Source of the DNA: an uncultured Prochlorococcus sp.
Lineage (GTDB): Bacteria > Cyanobacteriota > Cyanobacteriia > PCC-6307 > Cyanobiaceae
Reading direction: 5' to 3'
Assembly: GCA_902563335.1 (NCBI GenBank)
Contig: CACEWU010000002.1
Location: 1 to 64,000, forward strand
Length of the DNA stretch: 64,000 nucleotides
The translations under genes and the position numbers were made by a program. Positions 20,517 through 29,858 of this stretch are shown one piece after another. Under the pieces are notes generated by a model, which was not told where the DNA came from, ran no database searches, and saw nothing but the letters and a program-made list of their open reading frames with translations. Every line of letters starts with the position of its first letter. Within the stretch, counting starts at the first letter, position 1.

Positions 20517-21295
20517 TTATGTTTTTTCAGGCAAAGGGATCTCGGCCAATTTATCAAAACAGTACTCTTTTTAAATGAAAGGTATCCTTCGTTAGTGATT
20601 TTTGAATTGACTGTCTGCTGAACTTTTTGACCATGAGCACCGAATAATATGTTGTATTTCTGTATAGCTCCATGAAAATATATACACAATTAAAAGTTAG
20701 TTTGTTGTTGAAGTAACTCACATCTACCTTCCCAAACAACTCTCTAAAAGCATTTATAAAAAAAGATTCACCAAGTTCAATCGCAGACTCTACGGTGTTA
20801 GGTATCGGATGAAAGTCTTTAGCAAATTCCACCATCTCGTGTGGAACACAAGGCACGCTAATTACTAATCGACTCAATGTCATCTGCAGATTTTGTGCAA
20901 GTTTGGCAATTACAGCCCTAGTGTTAGAGGTATAGGGTAATGCCGATGAATAATGAGCAAGTGTTTATTCCCGTGATTTATTTAATTAATCGAAAAAATT
21001 CATTATATCTGCAATAAAAAACTCTCTGGTTGTTTCAGTAGCAATATGTTCCCGAAGGGAGTCTATGGATGTTTTGTGGATATCTACACAACTAAGATAT
21101 CCACTAGTTCCAATACATTTATCTATCATAGATAGACTGAGTACCATTGCCGCATGTAAAGTCCAGCACTTTTTCACCAGGCTGGACTGCAAGCCTATGT
21201 TGTAACCATGTTTGAAAGTTTTTATCTTGACATGTTTGATTGATTAATAGCCGTGGGGGCAAAAGTTCAAGAGATTTATCCTTGTTTTTGGTTGT
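20517..21295 (-). pseudogene. SAM-dependent methyltransferase pseudogene, multiply frameshifted
   Basis: Pieces of one class I methyltransferase lie in order in different frames. First, from 21295: LLPPRLLINQT, then AVQPGEKVLDFTCGNGTQ (motif I), stopping at about 21138. Second: CIGTSGYLSCVDIHKTSIDS (motif II), then REFFIADIMNFFD, stopping at 20986. Third: AHYSSALPYTSNTRAVIAKL through FGKVDVSYFNNKLTF and YRNTTYYS, stopping at 20554. Last: CFDKLAEIPLPEKT, ending at 20517. Internal stops and frame changes make it nonfunctional. The final TAA overlaps the former pseI start region. Confidence 0.75.
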
Positions 21296-21384
21296 CTAAA
21301 TCATTTCGCTTAAGTCACGTTAGGAGTAATTGACAATAAACTCATACCGATTGCTTTTTTTAAGAAGAGCGGCTGTTAAACAAG

Positions 21385-23613
21385 CTATTTCGAAACGGGT
21401 GGAATCTTCAAATATTTGATTTGCAGTTGATAGCGCATCCCTGCAAGATCAAAGAATGCGGGGTATCGCCTGTGATCCGTCACTCGGAGAAGATTGAATT
21501 GATCCTCGATGGACAGAGCTGGATCTAGTGCTGAATCAATTGAGCTTCTGCGGGGATAGTAGGTAGATTCTCCTTGCTGTGCCATCGCACCTTGTATCAC
21601 AGTTGAATAACAATCAAACCATTGCAAGCACAATTTGATAGTTGCTTTTTGCTGAAGTTTGCGCCATTGATCAATAAGTTCTGTCCCGTTTAGGTTGATA
21701 ACTTCTTGTAGATAAATTGGCCCTGCATCTATTTCAGATGTGGCTTCAAATAATGTGATCGGGATTTCATTAGCGCCCTCTAGTATTTGCCATGTCATAG
21801 GACTCCACCCTTGTCCTGCAGGTAGAGCACTTTCATGTACAACGAGATTATGGCGATGCAATTTGAGCTGATCTGGGTTAAGTAGATGACCGCAGCTAAG
21901 CAAGAGACATATGTCTGCTTTGGCAAGTTGATTTGGATCATGAATCCAGCGCAGTGAGTGTCCACGATGGAGAAGGGCTTGAATTAGGCCGATCAGATGC
22001 TCGTTTAGCCAACTGCCTTTATCACTAAGCAAAGTGACTCTGGAAGGTCCTAATGAGGGAGGACTGAGTTTTGAGTGTTTATGCGAAACCTTCTCAATAG
22101 GATTTGTTTTTGGAAGGTTTGAGTTTCTTTTTTCGCTGAGAAAGATCACATCAGAACCCCAAGTGCACTCTATTTTTTTCAATGTCTTTCTGAAGATTTG
22201 TTCGGTTATCTCTAGATTGGAAGCTGTCGGATCTAGTGAGATATCAATAGAGGCAGTGTGGTTGTTTATGGACCGGTCAAGGTGGACTTGGCCTAAAGGG
22301 CAACCATTGCCATCCATAACGATCCAGTGCAGTCTTCTTTCGCTGTTAGGTTCAGCGGTCAACGGAACCTTATGTTTTTTGGGTTTGATTGATTCAGTTA
22401 AATTTTTACTGATTAGTTCGCTTTGATAGTTGTTCCAACGTTTTAACAATGGTTGATCATTAGTTTGTAAAGGTCGCAAATGAATTGTTTTACTGCAGCC
22501 AAGCATTGCTGTGGCAAGTCGCTGACTGCCGTAGCCATCAGTTAATTCCTGGCCAGAAGCCAGGGGTTCTTTTTTTTGAAGGATTTGAAGTAACGCTTGC
22601 TTGATTTGTTCGGCCTTGATTTCAGAGTTTGTTTGCAGTAGTTGGATGTGTCCATGCTCTTTTAGGCCCTGAGCAATTGGGATTTGATTGGCCGCAATTG
22701 GCACCACTAGGCTTGGTAAACCTAAGCAGGCTCTCTCCCAAGTAGTAGTACCACCCGCACCTATAGCGAAATCTGCTCGGGCGATCAATCCTGCCAAGGT
22801 TGGTAAAGATGTATGCAAAGAAGCTTTATCAAACTCAGCCATCAAAGTTTTCACCGCTGCCAAATGCGGACTTTGCGTGCCTAGCACCACATCAACGGCA
22901 AGGTGACTGAGCTCAGGCGTCATCAAGGCAGCTAGTGCAGTAGCTGTGAGGTTGTTGGGATCAACGCCGCCGAAGAAAACTAGTACTCGTTGCAGTGTTG
23001 TACGTGTTGGTACCAATGGATGCAACTTTGCATATTCCGGCCCTAATAGAGCGAAGTGAGGACCAAGTAATTGCCTGCAATGTTTAGGAACTAGATTTGT
23101 ATAACGATTTTGAGTGGCTTCCCCAAAGAAGTTTTGGTCGAGCAAAATATCTGCTTGATGGGGTCTATCAGCGAGATCGTCAATTGATAGCAATCTGGGT
23201 CGAGTGGAGAGAGTTGTAGTTAGGCCTTCAATAACTGTTTGGTGCCAGCTTGCATCTAGACCGTAGTGATCCACTACTAACCAATCACAACTATCTATCC
23301 CGGACTGCTTTAGACCTGCCAGGGTTTGTATCGCATCCAGTTGTTGAGTACAACCTAGCCAGTTGGCATATAGATCTCGGCCTTCTAATGATTGTTGCTG
23401 TTCACTTTTGAACGTGGGATGCTTCTGATGCGAAAGGCCTATTACGGTAAATTCTCGCTTCAGCACACTGATTAGATCCCCTGGTTGATTGCGGCAGATA
23501 AGTATTATTTCCGCGCCTCGTTGAGATAGCTCTCGTGCGAGTGTGCGACAGCGCATCACATGTCCACTACCAATCGCAAGGGAGGCGTCACAACGAAAGA
23601 GAATGCGAGTCAT
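21385..23613 (-). CDS. Fusion: PseG-like nucleotide-sugar hydrolase + GNAT-like domain + formyltransferase
   Basis: A 742-residue three-part protein. Residues 1-~373 match PseG, the UDP-sugar hydrolase of pseudaminate synthesis, with catalytic-type His18 in IGSGHVMRC, FFGGVDP and AIGAGGTTTWERACLGLPS. Residues ~375-495 resemble a PseH-type GNAT domain (IHLRPLQTNDQPLLKRWNN; GQVHLDRSI), but the usual Arg/Gln-x2-Gly-x-Gly acetyl-CoA loop is not evident. Residues ~525-735 are a formyltransferase: NLVVHESALPAGQGWSP with His593, SEIDAGPIYL with Asp629, and the C-terminal RVTDHRRYPAFFDLAGMRY. ATG 23613 overlaps the deacetylase stop by ATGA. The substrate is inferred. Confidence 0.88.
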   Translation of the reverse strand: MTRILFRCDASLAIGSGHVMRCRTLARELSQRGAEIILICRNQPGDLISVLKREFTVIGLSHQKHPTFKSEQQQSLEGRDLYANWLGCTQQLDAIQTLAGLKQSGIDSCDWLVVDHYGLDASWHQTVIEGLTTTLSTRPRLLSIDDLADRPHQADILLDQNFFGEATQNRYTNLVPKHCRQLLGPHFALLGPEYAKLHPLVPTRTTLQRVLVFFGGVDPNNLTATALAALMTPELSHLAVDVVLGTQSPHLAAVKTLMAEFDKASLHTSLPTLAGLIARADFAIGAGGTTTWERACLGLPSLVVPIAANQIPIAQGLKEHGHIQLLQTNSEIKAEQIKQALLQILQKKEPLASGQELTDGYGSQRLATAMLGCSKTIHLRPLQTNDQPLLKRWNNYQSELISKNLTESIKPKKHKVPLTAEPNSERRLHWIVMDGNGCPLGQVHLDRSINNHTASIDISLDPTASNLEITEQIFRKTLKKIECTWGSDVIFLSEKRNSNLPKTNPIEKVSHKHSKLSPPSLGPSRVTLLSDKGSWLNEHLIGLIQALLHRGHSLRWIHDPNQLAKADICLLLSCGHLLNPDQLKLHRHNLVVHESALPAGQGWSPMTWQILEGANEIPITLFEATSEIDAGPIYLQEVINLNGTELIDQWRKLQQKATIKLCLQWFDCYSTVIQGAMAQQGESTYYPRRSSIDSALDPALSIEDQFNLLRVTDHRRYPAFFDLAGMRYQLQIKYLKIPPVSK

Positions 23614-24314
23614 ACGATGTTTCGCAATAGACAAAACGCCTCAGCAGTCTCAACACCTACTTGAGCTCCCCGCCAGTGGGCAAGATGTCCCACTGCCTCT
23701 ATTGATCGGGCGTGGGGCCAGCGGCGCATTTCGCTGTTATAGGCATTAAGGGCTTCTAGTTTGCGATCCCACTGGGCCGAGATCTCTACGAACCAATTGG
23801 GATGGAAAGCCGGTGCAGAATAAGGCGGCTGCCATTCTGTGCTACTGCAAACTTCGTAACTCAGTAAACGCTTGACGCAATTTCCCGGGGTCGCTCTGCA
23901 GGCGGTTACAGCTGCTTCATGAAGACGGCGATGGTCGATGTTTACATCACCAGAGTGATGTACATAAACCACTTGGGGTTTATGAAGTTCAATCTTGGCT
24001 TCTATTTGTTTAATAACGTCAAGGCGATCAATTGAGTCAAGTCGATTATCGGGTAAATCAAGCAGTTCAACACCAGCTGCGCCAAGAATTACACTTGCTT
24101 TTTGAGCAGATTGAGTCAGCTTTGAAAGCTCTTCAGATGCTTCATCGCGATTACGATGTTGCTGACGAGAGGTAGCTCCTTCGGCAACAATTGTTATCCA
24201 TACTTCATCTCCATTATCTGCATGGCGGGCAATGGTGCCTCCGCAACCAAGCACTTCATCGTCAGGATGGGCGGCAATTACGAGAACCTGCTGAGTTAAT
24301 GAAGTGGATGTCAT
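23610..24314 (-). CDS. PIG-L/LmbE-family N-deacetylase
   Basis: A zinc-dependent deacetylase of 234 residues from the ATG at 24314. The metal motif AAHPDDEVLGCGGT is near the N-terminus, with the third ligand region HHSGDVNIDHRRLH at about residue 120. Relatives remove N-acetyl from sugars such as GlcNAc conjugates. The frame is open to 24398, but the extension is not family-like. The stop overlaps the start of the PseG/formyltransferase fusion, so the two are translationally coupled; deacetylation followed by formylation of a sugar amine is a plausible inference. Confidence 0.9.
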   Translation of the reverse strand: MTSTSLTQQVLVIAAHPDDEVLGCGGTIARHADNGDEVWITIVAEGATSRQQHRNRDEASEELSKLTQSAQKASVILGAAGVELLDLPDNRLDSIDRLDVIKQIEAKIELHKPQVVYVHHSGDVNIDHRRLHEAAVTACRATPGNCVKRLLSYEVCSSTEWQPPYSAPAFHPNWFVEISAQWDRKLEALNAYNSEMRRWPHARSIEAVGHLAHWRGAQVGVETAEAFCLLRNIV

Positions 24315-24467
24315 TTGAAGAAGGGAGTTTGAAGCAATCAGCAATAGTTGTTTTTCTAGCTGTGGTCTTTTTTGTAGATGTGGGCCTAAGTAGATCAACT
24401 GTGGCCGTTGATTTTTAATGAATTGCTACGTAAGCGATTGCATATTGCATGTAATGGTTGGTTTGGC

Positions 24468-24512
24468 CTGTTCTCTAAACCGTAGGTGGTGAGTTTGAGT
24501 CTCGCCAGCCCG
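24468..24512 (+). repeat. Degenerate copy of the tRNA-Arg 3' part (att-like remnant)
   Basis: About 45 nt align with the anticodon arm through the acceptor 3' side of tRNA-Arg at 19206-19279, with roughly seven mismatches and a one-base deletion. CTAAACCGTAGGT and CGCCAGCCC are identical. There is no 5' half and no acceptor pairing, so it cannot be a tRNA. Same orientation as the intact gene. Confidence 0.85.
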
Positions 24513-24609
24513 TTTAGCTCAAATCTTTTTTTAATTAATTAGGTACTATATGTAGTGGGCTGTGCAAATCTGGCACTGCCGCTAGCGTAGGCACAGTGAA
24601 ACAGTCTCA

Positions 24610-24939
24610 ATGACCCAGCTTCACGATCTTCGGTTACGTCTTCTAGTTCAGCAGGAAAGCGAGAACATCGCTAATTCTCAGTCGACTGATCTTGATTTAT
24701 CAGTTGTTCAGGCACGTTGTCTTTGTTGGCTGGCTCTTTTGGCAGAGGCCCATGAAGATCAAGCTAGCGATGCTGAGCGCAGAGGTGATACTGAGCAGGC
24801 TATGGGATGGTTTGCTGATTCAATGCGGCTTAGAGATGTCATACAGGTTGTTACGACTATTGAAATACCTTTGCCAGATAGTGAAGATCAAGAGGATGGA
24901 GAAGATACTTTTTCGGGAGGACCACCATTAGCGGCATAG
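24610..24939 (+). CDS. Conserved hypothetical protein, 109 aa
   Basis: A 109-residue acidic soluble protein: a helical body (residues ~1-75, including VQARCLCWLALLAEAHEDQA and AMGWFADSMRLRDVIQVV) and an acidic tail (DSEDQEDGEDTF). There is no known motif, signal or membrane helix. It is the first gene right of the tRNA-Arg remnant, 37 nt before the next hypothetical on the same strand. It reads like a picocyanobacterial core hypothetical; the function is unknown. Confidence 0.7.
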   Translation: MTQLHDLRLRLLVQQESENIANSQSTDLDLSVVQARCLCWLALLAEAHEDQASDAERRGDTEQAMGWFADSMRLRDVIQVVTTIEIPLPDSEDQEDGEDTFSGGPPLAA

Positions 24940-24976
24940 CAGATGTAATGATGGAATTTGAGCTGGAGGGACTTAA

Positions 24977-25432
24977 GTGCCTGAAGAGCCCTGTCAATGT
25001 CCTGACTGTCAAAGATTTTATCGGGAGCATGACCGTTTAATACGAGAATCTCCAACTCTTCGCCAGCAACAAGAATTAAATTGGGCTGCGCTTCAATCGT
25101 TTAGGACTTTGTCTGGAAGGGTTCTAGAAGATCTTCAGAAACAATACGGTTCCAAAGCTAATGAACCCTCATCTCAGGTGACTTCTGCTGGTGTTGTGGA
25201 AGAGCCAGTTGATGAGTTGCAGCAAGCAATAGCTGAACTGGAAAATATAAATGCTCATCTTTATTCAATAGAAGCTTTGATGGAAAGAATTTTTGATGTA
25301 AAGGTTCCGGAAGCCGTTGAGCAAAAATTTAGAGAATTGGCAGGAGAGTTAGCCCCTGATCCTTTAAATGTTGATCGATTAAGACTGAATCGTCTATTGC
25401 ACCAAACACCTGATCTTCCTGATCGAAATTAG
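24977..25432 (+). CDS. Conserved hypothetical with N-terminal cysteine cluster, 151 aa
   Basis: A GTG start at 24977 is preceded by GGAGGG at 24965-24970, a good ribosome-binding site. The N-terminus has three closely spaced cysteines (CQCPDCQRFY), possibly a metal site. The rest is helical and acidic, with likely coiled coil around residues 75-110. There is no signal peptide. The adjacent 109-aa gene suggests a two-gene unit. The function is unknown. Confidence 0.7.
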   Translation: MPEEPCQCPDCQRFYREHDRLIRESPTLRQQQELNWAALQSFRTLSGRVLEDLQKQYGSKANEPSSQVTSAGVVEEPVDELQQAIAELENINAHLYSIEALMERIFDVKVPEAVEQKFRELAGELAPDPLNVDRLRLNRLLHQTPDLPDRN

Positions 25433-25553
25433 AGTAATAAAAAAGGTTAAAGTTTTTTGTGGACAAGTTATTGGGAATTTAACTTTATATTTGTTAATTA
25501 TGCTGGGTTTGAAGTTATTATACTTCTCAATTAATTATTGCATGGTTTTTCAT

Positions 25554-28076
25554 TTATCGAACATCACAAGTGATTTCTACCGGCAGTGGATCTACCGCCC
25601 ATATTCTCTGACAATATTCACGAATTGATCGATCTGAAGAGAAGAAACCAGACCTTGCGGTATTAATTAATGACATTCGATTCCATTCATTTCGATCAGT
25701 CCATGCTCTACTAACGTTGTCCTGTGCCCGCAGATAGTCAGCAAAATCTGCCATCACAAAGAAAGGGTCAATTCCAGTTAGGTTGTTTAGTATTGGGCGA
25801 AACAATTCACCATCTCCGTTGCTGAAATGTCCTAACTCAATTAATCTCATTGCTTCGGCTAACTCTGGTAAGGCCTGAATATATTCATTGGGTTGATAGT
25901 TGTTATTACGTAATTCCATTATCTCGGATTCGGTTTTTCCAAAAAGGAAGAAGTTTTTTGCTCCAACTCTTTCTCTAATTTCGATATTTGCTCCATCTAA
26001 TGTGCCAATGGTTAAGGCACCATTCATTGCGAATTTCATGTTTCCAGTCCCTGATGCTTCCTTCCCTGCGGTGGAGATTTGCTCAGAAAGGTCAGTCGCG
26101 GGATAAACCTGCTCTCCAAGTTTTACGTTGTAATCTGGCAGGAAAATAACCCTAAGTCGTCCATCCATATCGGGGTCTGCATTAACCATCTCTGCAATGC
26201 CATTTATCAATCTAATTATTAATTTAGCCATGTAGTAACCAGGTGCAGCCTTTCCACCAAAAATTACTGTGCGGGGAGCCATTCCTTGAGATTGGCCATT
26301 TTTTATTCTTAGATATTGAGTTATTATTTGAAGCGCATTAAGGTGTTGACGCTTGTATTGATGAATTCGCTTGACTTGTACATCAAACATGCTTGAAGGG
26401 TCTACAAGTATTCCTGTCTGACGATGTATATATCCAGCAAGTTTTCGCTTGCCAGATAATTTTGTGGAATAAAATTTATCAAGAAATCCAGTATCATTTT
26501 CTCTATCTTCAAGTTTGTTTAGCAATTCCATATTTGATATCCACCCAGCTCCAACCTCTTGATCTAGTAACTCTGCGAGCTCTGGGTTCGCTAAGGCTAC
26601 CCATCGTCGTGGAGTTACTCCATTGGTTACATTGGTAAATTTTTCTGGCCAGAATTCTGCGAATTCAGGGAAAAGTTGTCGTTTAATTAAATCAGAATGA
26701 AGAGCGGCTACTCCATTGACATGGTGTGCGCCAATAGTTGCTAAATGGGCCATTCGTACAGCTTTTCCTCCTTCTTCATCAATTATTGATAATTTTCTGA
26801 GGATTAAGTCATTGCCAGGGTAACGGAGTCTAACTTGTTGCAAGAATCTCCGATTAATTTCATAGATTAATTCTAAGTGGCGAGGGAGAAGGCTGTTAAA
26901 AAGAGATAGATCCCATTTTTCAAGTGCTTCAGGTAGCAATGTATGGTTGGTATAGGCGACTGATTTATTAGTAATTTCCCAAGCCTTTTCCCATTTAAAA
27001 TTATGATCGTCAATTAGAAGTCTCATCAACTCTGCGACAGCTATAGCAGGATGTGTGTCGTTGAGTTGAACTGTCCAATGGCTTGGGAATTCTTCAATAG
27101 GAATATTTCGCTTCTTTAGGCTGTTAATCATGTCTTGTAAAGAGCAGCTCACAAAGAAATGTTGCTGTTTGAGTCTTAGTCGTCGTCCCTCATCAGTCCC
27201 ATCATTTGGGTAAAGAACTTTCGAAAGAGTTTCTGAACCTACTTTTTCTTCTACTGCTCCGTAGTAATCACCAATATTGAATGCATAGAAATCAAAGCTT
27301 TCGGTTGCATCTGCTCTCCAAAGGCGTAATCGATCGCAAGTATTTACTCGATATCCCAGGACAGGAACATCGTGAGGTATTCCAATTGCATGTTCTGCAG
27401 GTATCCATCGACTACGGTAATGACCTTTTTGATCAAGATAACTTTCAGTCTTTCCACCAAAGCCAACAAAACAGGCTTCATCTGGTTGGGGCAGTTCCCA
27501 AGGCCATCCACCTTTAAGCCATTTGTCTGTGACTTCTACTTGCCATCCATCTCTAATTAGCTGGTTAAAAATTCCAAATTCGTAGCGAATTCCATATCCA
27601 ATTGCTGGTACTTGCAAACTTGCCAGTGACTCCATATAGCAAGCAGCTAATCGTCCTAGTCCACCATTGCCTAAGCCAGGTTCTTCTTCAACTTCAAGGA
27701 TTTCTCTCAAAGATTCAACCCCAAAGCGTTTTAATGCTTCTTCAGCTTCTTGTTGGATTCCTAAATTTAGAAGGTTGCTATTGAGTTGTGGGCCGATTAA
27801 AAATTCTGCAGAGAGGTAAGCAACAGTCTTTTGAGGTCTGGCTCTTATTGCTTCCTGACTAGCAAGATAGCGAGTCATTAATCGATCACGTACCGCATAG
27901 CTCAATGCCATATAGAGGTCATGCCGACTTGCAGTAGGTGCAAGTTTTCCAAGTGTGAAGAACAGGTGTTCTGTCATTCCATCGAAAACTGCATCCGCGT
28001 CGATCCCTGCTCTTTCAGGGTCCGCATAGCAACCGGGCGTTGGCAGGCGCAGGTCAAGTGGCTGGGAGCTGCTCAT
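25554..28076 (-). CDS. glgP: Glycogen/alpha-glucan phosphorylase
   Basis: An 840-residue GT35 enzyme that releases glucose-1-phosphate from glycogen, mobilising the carbon stored by day. Conserved stretches are GNGGLGRLAACYMESLASL, TNVTNGVTPRRWV, RIHQYKRQHLNAL, GGKAAPGYYMAK, and the pyridoxal-phosphate site EASGTGNMKFAMNGALTIGT with the Lys. The length is full for the family. It is divergent from the antiporter gene downstream on the plus strand. Confidence 0.98.
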   Translation of the reverse strand: MSSSQPLDLRLPTPGCYADPERAGIDADAVFDGMTEHLFFTLGKLAPTASRHDLYMALSYAVRDRLMTRYLASQEAIRARPQKTVAYLSAEFLIGPQLNSNLLNLGIQQEAEEALKRFGVESLREILEVEEEPGLGNGGLGRLAACYMESLASLQVPAIGYGIRYEFGIFNQLIRDGWQVEVTDKWLKGGWPWELPQPDEACFVGFGGKTESYLDQKGHYRSRWIPAEHAIGIPHDVPVLGYRVNTCDRLRLWRADATESFDFYAFNIGDYYGAVEEKVGSETLSKVLYPNDGTDEGRRLRLKQQHFFVSCSLQDMINSLKKRNIPIEEFPSHWTVQLNDTHPAIAVAELMRLLIDDHNFKWEKAWEITNKSVAYTNHTLLPEALEKWDLSLFNSLLPRHLELIYEINRRFLQQVRLRYPGNDLILRKLSIIDEEGGKAVRMAHLATIGAHHVNGVAALHSDLIKRQLFPEFAEFWPEKFTNVTNGVTPRRWVALANPELAELLDQEVGAGWISNMELLNKLEDRENDTGFLDKFYSTKLSGKRKLAGYIHRQTGILVDPSSMFDVQVKRIHQYKRQHLNALQIITQYLRIKNGQSQGMAPRTVIFGGKAAPGYYMAKLIIRLINGIAEMVNADPDMDGRLRVIFLPDYNVKLGEQVYPATDLSEQISTAGKEASGTGNMKFAMNGALTIGTLDGANIEIRERVGAKNFFLFGKTESEIMELRNNNYQPNEYIQALPELAEAMRLIELGHFSNGDGELFRPILNNLTGIDPFFVMADFADYLRAQDNVSRAWTDRNEWNRMSLINTARSGFFSSDRSIREYCQRIWAVDPLPVEITCDVR

Positions 28077-28358
28077 TTCGGATGTCTATGTGAATGAGGA
28101 AAAGGTTGATGAATACTCTGAGAAGGTACGCAGAGATATGAGTGAGGGTTTTAGAAAGAACTAGTTGTGGATGATTATTGAATTGCCAACGGATTTTTCT
28201 AGGGTTGTTTGACGGACCTTAGCCATAGTTTTTATTTGATTTGAAGAGTGACTTCAGATCAACACCTTCTAATTTTTCTTTGTCTTCACTACTAAAAGTT
28301 TTTTTCAGTCAGTCAGTCACGTATGTTCCAAAATGAAGAATAGAAAAAATTGATCTTA

Positions 28359-29732
28359 ATGATCTTGTCCACGATGCTGTCGGTGCTTAGCACACATGAT
28401 GTTGAAGTAGCAGAAACACTGATAGGGGTCATCAATTTCCTCTTGATTTTTGTAGCAGCACGAACTTTGGCAGAGGTCTTGGTCCGCTTACAGCTTCCAA
28501 CCATTGTCGGTGAGCTACTCGCTGGTGTGCTCATAGGTGCATCTGGATTACATCTTTTGATGCCACCTTCAACTAGTGCTCAGTTGAATGAAGGTTTTGT
28601 GAATGTCATAAGTGCTTTGGCATCCGTTCCTCCTGAGGCTGTGCCAGACCTTTATTTTGAGACATTTCCTTCTTTACAGGCAGTCGCAACTCTTGGCTTA
28701 TATGCATTGCTTTTCTTGACTGGCCTTGAGAGTGAGCTTGATGAATTAGTCGCAGTAGGAGCTCAAGCTTTTACTGTTGCGATGGCTGGGGTAGTTCTTC
28801 CTTTCGCATTAGGCACCTTTGGCTTGATGTTCATATTTCATGTTGATTTAATTCCTGCGATTTTCGCTGGCGCCTCAATGACTGCGACAAGTATTGGTAT
28901 CACTGCAAGTGTTTTTGGAGAACTTGGATACTTGAAAACGCGGGAGGGTCAGATAGTTATTGGTGCTGCTGTGCTTGATGACATTCTTGGCATTGTGATT
29001 CTTGCTGTTGTAGTAGCTCTTGCGACAGGTGGTTCATTGGAGATTGCACCAATTGTGAAATTAGTTTTAGCTGCGACAGTGTTTGTTGTTGGAGCAATAG
29101 CACTAAGTAGAACAGCTGCCCCAGCTTTTGACTGGTTACTTGACCGTCTTAAAGCTCCTGGTGCAGTGGTTGTTGCTTCATTTGTAATTCTTGTATTGAG
29201 TTGTTTTGTCGCGACTGCAATTGGTCTTGAAGCCGCTTTGGGAGCATTTGCTGCAGGTTTAATTCTTAGTAGTTCAAAAAACAATCACGCTATTCAGCAA
29301 TCTGTTCTGCCTTTGGTTTCATTATTTGCAACCATTTTCTTTGTATTAGTTGGAGCAGGAATGGATTTGTCAGTGATTAATCCTCTCGATCCAGCAAGTC
29401 GTTCAGCTCTTGTTGTTGCAGGATTCCTTCTTATTGTGGCGATTTTGGGCAAGATTGCTGCAGGCTGGTCATTTGTGATCGATAAACCTACGAATCGTTT
29501 GGTTGTCGGGCTTGGAATGATGCCTCGAGGTGAGGTTGGACTTATCTTTCTTGGTCTTGGTACAAGTGCAGGGCTGCTTACGCCTTCTTTGGAAGCGGCA
29601 ATTTTGTTGATGGTTATTGGAACAACTTTCTTGGCCCCAGTTCTTCTTCGACTTGTTCTTAAAGATCAAGATCCTGGAGGTGGGAATTCGATCCCAGATG
29701 ATGTTGCTGCAAATCCAGTTGGCCTGGTTTAG
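28359..29732 (+). CDS. Cation:proton antiporter (CPA2, KefB/NapA type)
   Basis: An integral membrane protein of about 457 residues with 12-13 hydrophobic segments. Landmarks are LPTIVGELLAGVLIGASGLHLL near residue 55, the GASMTATSIGITASVFGELG segment, the ion-site AAVLDDILGIVIL with paired Asp, and LGMMPRGEVGLIFLGLG towards the C-terminus. No cytoplasmic TrkA-N domain follows. It exchanges Na+ or K+ for H+, in the plasma or thylakoid membrane. The start is taken as the ATG at 28359; the TTG nine bases upstream is less likely. Confidence 0.92.
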   Translation: MILSTMLSVLSTHDVEVAETLIGVINFLLIFVAARTLAEVLVRLQLPTIVGELLAGVLIGASGLHLLMPPSTSAQLNEGFVNVISALASVPPEAVPDLYFETFPSLQAVATLGLYALLFLTGLESELDELVAVGAQAFTVAMAGVVLPFALGTFGLMFIFHVDLIPAIFAGASMTATSIGITASVFGELGYLKTREGQIVIGAAVLDDILGIVILAVVVALATGGSLEIAPIVKLVLAATVFVVGAIALSRTAAPAFDWLLDRLKAPGAVVVASFVILVLSCFVATAIGLEAALGAFAAGLILSSSKNNHAIQQSVLPLVSLFATIFFVLVGAGMDLSVINPLDPASRSALVVAGFLLIVAILGKIAAGWSFVIDKPTNRLVVGLGMMPRGEVGLIFLGLGTSAGLLTPSLEAAILLMVIGTTFLAPVLLRLVLKDQDPGGGNSIPDDVAANPVGLV

Positions 29733-29858
29733 TGAAGTGTGTATGAGAGATGCTTCTCAGTCTCTGAGGAATTTTTCCATTTCACCCACTTCGTTAGCAG
29801 CTTCTCTTGATAGGTGACTAGCATCTCCACATTCTGAACTACGTTTCCGAGTTTTCTG

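Noticed and set aside
24468-24512. Second tRNA-Arg gene
   Set aside because: It has no 5' half, no acceptor pairing and several mismatches, so it is a remnant only.
28313-28534. 73-aa minus-strand frame upstream of the antiporter
   Set aside because: It is the shadow of the antiporter coding frame and has low-complexity composition.
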